From Pseudomonas sp. CC6-YY-74 (GTDB lineage Bacteria > Pseudomonadota > Gammaproteobacteria > Pseudomonadales > Pseudomonadaceae), in contig NZ_CP019947.1 in NCBI RefSeq assembly GCF_002025205.1, positions 1,619,501 to 1,683,500 of the forward strand: DNA of 64,000 nucleotides, read 5' to 3'. Within the stretch, counting starts at the first letter, position 1, and each line of letters starts with the position of its first letter. The notes beneath the pieces are model-generated. The model did no database searches. It was not told the DNA's origin and saw only the letters and a program-made list of their open reading frames with translations. The position numbers and the translations under genes are program-made. Shown here piece after piece: positions 57,888 to 64,000 of this stretch.

Positions 57888-58886
57888 ATGAACACTCTGC
57901 AGGCTTTGTTTACCGCCCCCTTTCTTGGCACACCTACCTGGTTCTGGCTGGCCTTTATGGTCATCGTTCTGGCGCTGTTGGTATTCGACCTCGGCGTGCT
58001 CCACCGCGACCAGCATGCAATTGAAATGCGCGAGAGCCTGCTGCTGTACAGCGGCTATTTCGCCGCGGGTTTGCTGTTCGGCGGCTGGATCTGGGGGCAA
58101 CTCGGGGCGAGCAAGGCACTGGAGTTCTACACCGGCTTTCTGATCGAGCAATCGCTGTCGATGGACAACGTGTTCGTCATGGCGATGATTCTCGGTTTCT
58201 TCGGCATTCCTCGACGCTACCAGCACCGGGTATTGTTCTGGGGCATCCTCGGGGTCATCGTGCTGCGCGCGATCATGATCGGCCTGGGTACGGCACTGGT
58301 GCAACGGTTCGACTGGGTTCTCTATGTCTTCGGCGCCTTTCTCCTGCTGACCGGGATAAAGATGCTGTTCAGCCGCGAAGTAGAGCACCCGGACCTGGCG
58401 CAAAACCCCGTGCTGAAATTTTTGCGCCGGCACATCCGGGTCACCGATGAACTGCATGACGGGCGCTTTCTCGTACGCCTGCGTGACCCGGTCAGCGGCC
58501 AGCTGCTGCGTTACGCCACCCCGCTGCTGCTGGCACTGGTGCTGATCGAACTGGCTGACTTGGTATTCGCGGTGGACAGCGTGCCGGCGGTATTCGCCAT
58601 CACCCAGGATCCGTTTATCGTCTACACCTCGAACATCTTCGCGATCCTTGGCTTGCGCGCCCTGTACTTCGCCCTGGCCGCGCTGATGCACCGCTTTATC
58701 TACCTGAAATACGCGTTGGCGTTGGTGCTGATCTTTATCGGCGGGAAGATTTTCCTGCACGGCTTTATCGGTAAGATTCCAGCACTGGTGTCGCTTAGCG
58801 TAACCTTTGGTTTACTGGCGGGCGGCGTGATGTTGTCGTTGCTGAAAACCCGCAATCAACCTGCAAAGGATCGGCCAACCCATTGA
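57888..58886 (+). CDS. TerC/Alx-family membrane protein
   Basis: A 332-residue membrane protein with about nine helices. TerC hallmarks are LVFDLGVLHRD, LIEQSLSMDNVFVMAMIL and LIELADLVFAVDSVPAVFAI, with the acidic residues thought to bind metal. Members of the LysE superfamily, including Alx, are linked to Mn2+ export or metal supply to exported enzymes. A GGGAGGG ribosome site precedes the ATG. A small ORF is coupled to its stop. Confidence 0.9.
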   Translation: MNTLQALFTAPFLGTPTWFWLAFMVIVLALLVFDLGVLHRDQHAIEMRESLLLYSGYFAAGLLFGGWIWGQLGASKALEFYTGFLIEQSLSMDNVFVMAMILGFFGIPRRYQHRVLFWGILGVIVLRAIMIGLGTALVQRFDWVLYVFGAFLLLTGIKMLFSREVEHPDLAQNPVLKFLRRHIRVTDELHDGRFLVRLRDPVSGQLLRYATPLLLALVLIELADLVFAVDSVPAVFAITQDPFIVYTSNIFAILGLRALYFALAALMHRFIYLKYALALVLIFIGGKIFLHGFIGKIPALVSLSVTFGLLAGGVMLSLLKTRNQPAKDRPTH

Positions 58887-59068
58887 TTCACTGCGATATA
58901 CGGATCGAAGCCCTGCAACAACGTGGCCGCCAACTCTGGCAGGTACGCATGGGCCGGCGTGCGCTGACCTTTCACGAAGAACTGGCTGCGCGCAGCTTTG
59001 CCGCCCAGTTGCATGTACGCCTTGCCTGGCTAAAGGAGCAGGTTGTCCAGGACAACCAGGACAACTGA
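58883..59068 (+). CDS. small hypothetical protein coupled to terC
   Basis: A 61-residue protein starting with TTG that overlaps the terC stop (TTGA). It is rich in Arg, Gln and Leu, with RIEALQQRGRQLWQVRMGRR as a beta-hairpin-like start, then the helical FHEELAARSFAAQLHVRLAW. No membrane segment. The family is not recognised. The stop-start overlap supports cotranslation. Confidence 0.5.
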   Translation: MIHCDIRIEALQQRGRQLWQVRMGRRALTFHEELAARSFAAQLHVRLAWLKEQVVQDNQDN

Positions 59069-59080
59069 GCGCCTAGAGAG

Positions 59081-59138
59081 CTGGCGCCTCAAATGACCAG
59101 GCCCGCATAAATGCGGGCCTGGTCATTTGAGGCGCCAG
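59081..59138. repeat. perfect 28-bp inverted repeat with 2-base loop
   Basis: The left arm 59081-59108 (starting CTGGCGCCTCAAATGACC) is an exact inverted copy of 59111-59138; only AA separates them. It lies between convergent genes, where a bidirectional terminator is expected, but neither side has a T-tract. The stem is more than twice the usual terminator length. Confidence 0.85.
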
Positions 59139-59191
59139 GGTGGCATCACTACCACCCAGCTCCAGCGTCTTTAGCGGCTGGCCTTGGGCGT

Positions 59192-60399
59192 TTAACGCGG
59201 CATGTACTTGCCGATCTCGAACTTACCGATCGCTGCCCGGTGCACCTCATCCGGGCCGTCGGCCAGGCGCAGGGTGCGCTGCATGGCGTACCAGTAGGCC
59301 AGCGGGAAGTCATTGGAGACCCCGGCGCCGCCATGCATCTGGATGGCGCGGTCGATCACCTTGAGCGCGACATTCGGCGCCACCACCTTGATCTGGGCGA
59401 TTTCGCTGGCGGCGATCTTGTTGCCGACGGTGTCCATCATGTAAGCCGCATTCAGGGTCAACAGGCGCGCCATGTTGATCTCCATGCGCGAGTCGGCGAT
59501 GAGGTCGATGTTGCCACCCAGGCGTGCCAGCGGCCGGCCAAACGCGGTGCGGTTGACCGAGCGCTCACACATCAATTTCAGTGCGCGCTCAGCCATGCCG
59601 ATCGAGCGCATGCAGTGGTGGATACGGCCTGGACCGAGGCGACCCTGGGCGATCTCGAAGCCGCGGCCCTCACCAAGCAACACGCTCTCGTAAGGTACCC
59701 GGACGTTCTCGAATAACATTTCGGCATGGCCATGGGGCGCATCGTCGTAGCCGAACACCGGTAGCGGACGCAACATCTTCACCCGGGCGCGTCCATCGGC
59801 ACCAGGATCATCGAATGCTGCTGGTGGCGCGGCGCGTCGGGATTAGTCAGGCCCATGAAGATCATGATCTTGCAGCGCGGGTCGCAGGCGCCGGAAGTCC
59901 ACCACTTGCGCCCGTTGATCACCCACTCGTCACCCTCGCGTACGGCGCGGGCTTCCATATTGGTGGCGTCGGATGAAGCCACGCCAGGCTCGGTCATGGC
60001 GAAGGCCGAGCGAATCTCGCCGGCCAGCAGCGGCTTGAGCCATTGTTCCTTCTGCGCTTCGTTGGCGTAGCGCACCAGCACTTCCATATTGCCGGTGTCC
60101 GGTGCGGCGCAGTTGAACGGCTCGGGGCCGATCAGCGAGCTACCCATGATTTCCGCCAGCGGCGCGTATTCGGTGTTAGTCAGGCCGGCGCCCAGTTCCG
60201 ACTCCGGCAGGAACAGGTTCCACAAGCCTTCGGCCTTGGCCTTGGTTTTCAGCTCTTCCATGATCGCGGTCGGCTGCCAGCGGTCGCCTTGATTGACCTG
60301 CTGTTCGAAAACGGCCTCGGCCGGATAGACGTGGGTTTGCATAAACGCGGTGACGCGCTCACGCAGTTCCTGAACCTTGGGGGAGTAGGCGAAATCCAT
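59192..60399 (-). pseudogene. acyl-CoA dehydrogenase, one frameshift
   Basis: The first frame (60399-59779) has the N-terminal helical domain and the beta domain with [20 protein letters not shown] and [16 protein letters not shown]. The second (59782-59192) continues [20 protein letters not shown], the FAD/CoA domain [13 protein letters not shown] and [17 protein letters not shown]. They meet at CCC 59782-59784; one added C restores 402 residues, the normal length. It oxidises an acyl-CoA to the enoyl form. A sequencing error would leave the gene intact. Confidence 0.85.
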
Positions 60400-60552
60400 G
60401 GGAGCTACCTTCTGCGGCTAATTTGGTGAGGTGTTCGATCTGAAATGATGCTAGAACAGGGACTAAGATTTATCTAACCTATTCTCAGCGTGTATAAACA
60501 TTCATCACCGATATATGATCCACGGATCCCGACAACTCTAAGCGAGCGCGGA

Positions 60553-61485
60553 ATGAATCTGAACAAGGTCGACCTCAACCTCTTTATCGTCTTCGATGCC
60601 ATCTACACCGAGGCCAATCTGACCCGTGCCGGGCAGATTGTCGGCATCACCCAGCCGGCCGTGTCCAATGCCCTCGCCCGCCTGCGCGAGACCTTCAACG
60701 ACCCTTTGTTCGTGCGCACCGCCCAGGGCATGGTGCCCACGCCGATGGCGCAGAACATCATCGCCCCGGTGCGCAGTGCCTTGCAGCAGCTGCGCATCTC
60801 GGTGCAGGAAAGCCGCATCTTCAATCCGGCCGAGGCCAACAAGACTTACCGCATCAGCATGACCGACCTTACCGAGGCGGTGGTGCTGCCCTCCTTGTTC
60901 CAGCGCCTGCGCCGCCTGGCGCCGAATGTCAGCCTCGAGAGCATGCTCGCCCGCCGCCGCGACACCACCAAGGAACTGGCCGCGGGCCGCCTCGACTTTG
61001 CCGTCGATGCGCCGCTCAACACCGATCCCCAGGTACGTCACGTCAAGATGATGGAAGACCGCTACGTCTGCGCCATGCGCAGGGGCCACCCCCTGGCCAA
61101 GGACAAGATCAGCCTGGACGAATACCTGTCACTGACCCACATCCAGATTTCCAGCCGCCGCAGCGGCCTCGGCTATATCGACCTGTCGCTGGGCAAGATC
61201 GGCTTGAAACGGCGGGTCGCCCTGCGCTCGCAGCATTACCTGATGGCCTCCACCGTGCTGCATAGCACCGACATGGTGATCACCGTGCCGGAACGCTTCG
61301 CCCGGCGTAACGACCTGCATTACATGGAGCTGCCGGTCAACGACGTGCCGGCCCTGGAAACCCACCTGTACTGGCACGAGAGCACCGACCAGGACCCGGC
61401 CAACCGCTGGATGCGCGAACAGATCATCGAGATCTGCCAGCATGTCATCGCCCAGGAAAAGAAACTCGAGAAAGCTTCAAGTTAA
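60553..61485 (+). CDS. LysR-family transcriptional regulator
   Basis: A 310-residue LysR protein. The winged HTH is NLTRAGQIVGITQPAVSNAL ARL in two parts, with FNDPLFVRTAQGMVPT as its wing; the effector-binding domain follows (MTDLTEAVVLPSLFQRLRRL). The ATG at 60553 (MNLNKVDLNLF) matches the family start. It is divergent from the acyl-CoA dehydrogenase and is its likely regulator. Confidence 0.9.
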   Translation: MNLNKVDLNLFIVFDAIYTEANLTRAGQIVGITQPAVSNALARLRETFNDPLFVRTAQGMVPTPMAQNIIAPVRSALQQLRISVQESRIFNPAEANKTYRISMTDLTEAVVLPSLFQRLRRLAPNVSLESMLARRRDTTKELAAGRLDFAVDAPLNTDPQVRHVKMMEDRYVCAMRRGHPLAKDKISLDEYLSLTHIQISSRRSGLGYIDLSLGKIGLKRRVALRSQHYLMASTVLHSTDMVITVPERFARRNDLHYMELPVNDVPALETHLYWHESTDQDPANRWMREQIIEICQHVIAQEKKLEKASS

Positions 61486-61502
61486 CGCTGTAAGCCATTG
61501 AT

Positions 61503-61530
61503 AAAAAAGCCCCGAATTCGGGGCTTTTTT
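61503..61530. terminator. Rho-independent terminator between lysR and lacI-type genes
   Basis: GCCCCGAATTCGGGGC (61509-61524) is flanked by six A and six T and separates two convergent genes, so it can work in both directions. Confidence 0.92.
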
Positions 61531-61547
61531 ATCAGCAGTGAACCATC

Positions 61548-62567
61548 TCAGGCGCTATCGCGCAGCACCAGTTCGAAGCCTACATCGATGCAGTGCGTGG
61601 CCGGCTGCTCGCCGCGCATCAGGGTCAGCAGCATTTCCCCGGCCAACTGACCGATACGACCACGGATGGTCCGCACGGTGGTCAGCGCCGGATGCACCCA
61701 GGCGGCGGCCGGCAGGTCGTTGAAACCGGCGATCGCCAGGCGTTGCGGCACCGCCAGATCGAGCTGACGCGCGCGAAACAAGGCACCCAGGGCCAGGTCG
61801 TCATTGTTGAAGAACACCGCGTCTATCTCTGGGTGTTGAGCCAGTAGGCGGTCCAACAGATTGGCGCCCAGGCCGATGGACGACAGTTCCGGGGTGAGCA
61901 GTTCCAGGCTCGGGTTATAGCGCCCGTGCGCCTGCATGCACTGCCTATAGCCCTCGGCACGCTGCAGGGTGCGCGGGTCGAGCTGGGCGGCGGCGAAGGC
62001 AATATGCCGGTAACCACGCTCGATCAACGCGCCGGTCATGGCCGCGCCGGCATCCAGTTGCGAGAAGCCGACGCAGTATTCGTCCTCGGCATCGCTCAGC
62101 CCCATCATGGTGACGATCGGGCCGCGGCAACCGCCAAGAATTTCGCGCGCCGTGTCGCTGCGCTCGAAACCGGTGAGTAGCAGACCGGCCGGCTGATGCG
62201 CCAGATAGGAACGGAGCAAACGCTCGTCTTCTTCGGGCCGATAGTGGCTGACCCCGATCATCATCTCGAAGCCGGCAGGCATCAGCACCCGCTGGATCGC
62301 CTCGACGGTGTCGACGAATACCGAGTTGGACAGCGATGGAATCAGCACCGCCACCAGGTTCGATTTGGAGCTGGCCAACGCCCGCGCGGCTGGGTTCGCC
62401 ACATAGCCGAGCTCCTTGGCCGCCTGCATGACCTGCGCGCGCAGCGCATCGGAAACCCGCTCCGGTTGCGACAAGGCGCGCGAGGCGGACATCAGCGAGC
62501 AGCCAGCGGCTTTGGCCACATCGGACAGGGTGACGCGTTCGGCGGAGCGACGACGACGTGGGCTCAT
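61548..62567 (-). CDS. LacI-family transcriptional regulator (GntR-like)
   Basis: A 339-residue LacI-type regulator: HTH VTLSDVAKAAGCSLMSASRA, hinge helix NPAARALASSKSNLVAVLIP and a periplasmic-binding-like domain (FNNDDLALGALFRARQL). The RRRRSAERVTLSDVAKAAG start resembles gluconate-operon repressors of Pseudomonas. It lies next to TRAP transporter genes and likely controls uptake of a sugar acid; the effector is not proven. Confidence 0.88.
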   Translation of the reverse strand: MSPRRRRSAERVTLSDVAKAAGCSLMSASRALSQPERVSDALRAQVMQAAKELGYVANPAARALASSKSNLVAVLIPSLSNSVFVDTVEAIQRVLMPAGFEMMIGVSHYRPEEDERLLRSYLAHQPAGLLLTGFERSDTAREILGGCRGPIVTMMGLSDAEDEYCVGFSQLDAGAAMTGALIERGYRHIAFAAAQLDPRTLQRAEGYRQCMQAHGRYNPSLELLTPELSSIGLGANLLDRLLAQHPEIDAVFFNNDDLALGALFRARQLDLAVPQRLAIAGFNDLPAAAWVHPALTTVRTIRGRIGQLAGEMLLTLMRGEQPATHCIDVGFELVLRDSA

Positions 62568-62682
62568 GACTACTTCCCTGGAAAAGGCAGGCGATTCTAG
62601 CAGCGACTAGCTGTTGTAGGGTGTGCGGGGCCGCCGAGGCCGCGCGCACCCGGCAAAGCATGCCAGATGCGCGCCGCACGGT

Positions 62683-63696
62683 TCAGTTTTCGGTCTTGGC
62701 CAACTCGGCCTGCACCTGGTCGAACAGCGGTTGGCCGACGGTGTCGATCACCTGCTGGATCGCCGGCTTGGCCCGCTCGCGCATGCGCTGCACCTCGTCA
62801 TCGCTGATCTGGTTGACCTGCATGCCGTTTTCCTTGAGTTGCGCCAGCGCCTTGGCCGCTTCTGCGCGGGTGTCCTGACGCTCGAAGCCGCGAGCCTTGA
62901 TCGCCGCGTCCATGATGATGCCCTGCTCGGTCTGCGACAGGCCATCCCACCAGCGCTTGGACGCCGTGACGATCCACGGGCTGTAGACGTGGTTGGTCAC
63001 GGTCAGGTACTTCTGCACCTCGAAGAACTTCGACGAGAGGATGGTGTTGAAGGGGTTTTCCTGACCATCCACCGCCTTGGTCTCCAGCGCGGTGAACAGC
63101 TCGGAGAACGGCAACGGCACGGCGTTGGCGCCCATCAGGTTGAAGGTCTCGAGGAACACCGGATTAGGCATCACGCGCAGCTTGATCCCGGAGAAATCCT
63201 CCAGTTTGGTGATCGGCCGGGTGTTGTTGGTCATATTGCGAAAGCCGTTCTCCCAGTAGACCAGGCCGACCAGGCCCTTCTCTTCCAGCTTGTCCATCAC
63301 CTGGCGTCCGACCGGGCCGTCCAGCACTGCATCGGCCTGCTGCTCGCGGGTGAACAGGAACGGCGTATCCCACACCGCCATTTCCTTGGTGATGCCGACC
63401 AGGGTGGCGGTGGAACCAACCATCATTTCCTGGGCGCCGCCGATCAGCGCGCTTTGCATCTGGTCGTCCGAACCCAGGCTGGCCGCGGCGTAGGTGCGCA
63501 TCTTCAATTTGCCTGCGGAGGCCTTGCCGACTTCCTCGGCGAACAGCTTGGCCGCCCGGCCCTGGTTGCTCTGTTCGTTGAGGCCGTAGCCGAAGCGAAT
63601 CATTCGCGAGCGGACTTCATCGGCCTGCGCGGTCAGCGTGGCCAGCGGGCTCAACAGCATGGCCGCAGCCAGAACGGTGATCAGTGGACGTTTCAT
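62683..63696 (-). CDS. TRAP transporter substrate-binding protein DctP
   Basis: A 337-residue periplasmic receptor: signal peptide MKRPLITVLAAAMLLSPLAT, then RFGYGLNEQSNQGRAAKLFA, the signature Arg region IKLRVMPNPVFLETFNLMGA, and ELFTALETKAVDGQENPFNT. The ligand would be an organic acid or sugar acid bound by the conserved Arg. It follows dctM by 102 bases and is probably cotranscribed. Confidence 0.92.
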   Translation of the reverse strand: MKRPLITVLAAAMLLSPLATLTAQADEVRSRMIRFGYGLNEQSNQGRAAKLFAEEVGKASAGKLKMRTYAAASLGSDDQMQSALIGGAQEMMVGSTATLVGITKEMAVWDTPFLFTREQQADAVLDGPVGRQVMDKLEEKGLVGLVYWENGFRNMTNNTRPITKLEDFSGIKLRVMPNPVFLETFNLMGANAVPLPFSELFTALETKAVDGQENPFNTILSSKFFEVQKYLTVTNHVYSPWIVTASKRWWDGLSQTEQGIIMDAAIKARGFERQDTRAEAAKALAQLKENGMQVNQISDDEVQRMRERAKPAIQQVIDTVGQPLFDQVQAELAKTEN

Positions 63697-63798
63697 CAGC
63701 AAGTGCCTCTTATTGTTGTGAGAAGTAAAACGGCTATTTTTCTGCAACCTACTACGCGATGCCCGCCGGCTTGCCAGCGGGCGTGGAAAACCACGGCG

Positions 63799-64000
63799 TC
63801 AGCGCAACCATGCCAGCGGCACCGTGACGATGGCCGGGAAGGCGATCAGCAGCGCGACTATGCCCAGGTAAATCAGGAAGAACGGCATCACCCCGCGCAC
63901 CAGGATTTCCATGCGCAGCCGACCGATACCGCCGACCACGTTGAGCACGGTGCCCACCGGCGGGGTGATCAAGCCGATGGAGCCGATCAGCACGAACATC
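63799..64000 (-). CDS. TRAP transporter large permease DctM, C-terminus (partial)
   Basis: The last 66 residues of a DctM subunit, open at the window edge: GSIGLITPPVGTVLNVVGGI is the conserved re-entrant motif and VMPFFLIYLGIVALLIAFP the final helix. With DctP and DctQ it imports a carboxylate. The order dctM-dctP is reversed from the common dctPQM. Confidence 0.88.
   Translation of the reverse strand, partial: MFVLIGSIGLITPPVGTVLNVVGGIGRLRMEILVRGVMPFFLIYLGIVALLIAFPAIVTVPLAWLR

Overview
The window is Pseudomonas-like chromosomal DNA. Three blocks support this: the pqqABCDE-pqqH-ercA-ercS order, the adjacent PA2779/PA2778-type pair, and the thrS-infC-rpmI-rplT-pheS-pheT-ihfA-merR block with an infC that starts on ATT. 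GC content is high and most genes are on the minus strand. No plasmid or intact prophage functions are visible.

Layout. 1-13 kb is a mixed region: the end of a c-type cytochrome, a decayed Anbu-type peptidase, a glutamine amidotransferase, RraB, an HSL-family esterase with an SDR remnant behind it, an SDR dehydrogenase, a TrhA/hemolysin III protein, a frameshifted LTA-synthase-like sulfatase behind a beta-propeller protein, a bacteriohemerythrin, a cupin, a DUF3820 protein, a glutaredoxin-like protein and a cytosine deaminase. 13-18 kb is accessory: a cusF remnant abutting an IS1380-type transposase fragment, a solitary full-length sdhB paralogue, a YIP1-type membrane protein divergent from a MarR regulator with AT-rich palindromes between them, and a cytochrome P450. 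17.8-24.7 kb is a complete iscR-sufBCDSA-sufT-sufE operon on the minus strand with an IscR type 1-like box ahead of it. 24.7-27.7 kb is a scar: a decayed cheV, a DAACS symporter, and a C-terminal tyrosine-recombinase fragment beside tRNA-Pro(GGG).

27.8-35.4 kb is the conserved translation block ending at tRNA-Val(GAC). 35.5-46.6 kb carries a PuuB-like oxidase, the PA2778/PA2779 pair and the PQQ biosynthesis cluster with ErcA and ErcS. 46.9-54.1 kb has an AGCS symporter and the tamA-tamB pair. 54.2-64 kb holds a GNAT enzyme, exonuclease III, a Pho-box-preceded PstS/OmpA fusion, TerC with a small coupled ORF, an acyl-CoA dehydrogenase with a divergent LysR regulator, and a LacI regulator next to TRAP transporter genes that run off the window.

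Several otherwise well-conserved genes (LTA-synthase-like sulfatase, tamA, acyl-CoA dehydrogenase, Anbu peptidase) are broken by small indels, mostly at short G/C runs. Either the assembly has homopolymer errors or these genes are really decaying; read-level data would decide. Other losses cannot be explained by single-base errors and look genuine: the missing N-terminus of the Anbu peptidase, the cusF/IS1380 junction, the cheV remnant, the integrase fragment and the SDR fragment.

No clearly new multi-gene system was found. The best candidates for a closer look are the sdhB/YIP1/MarR/P450 cluster, the PstS-OmpA fusion with its Pho box, the 28-bp perfect hairpin near 59.1 kb, and the PA2778/PA2779 pair.
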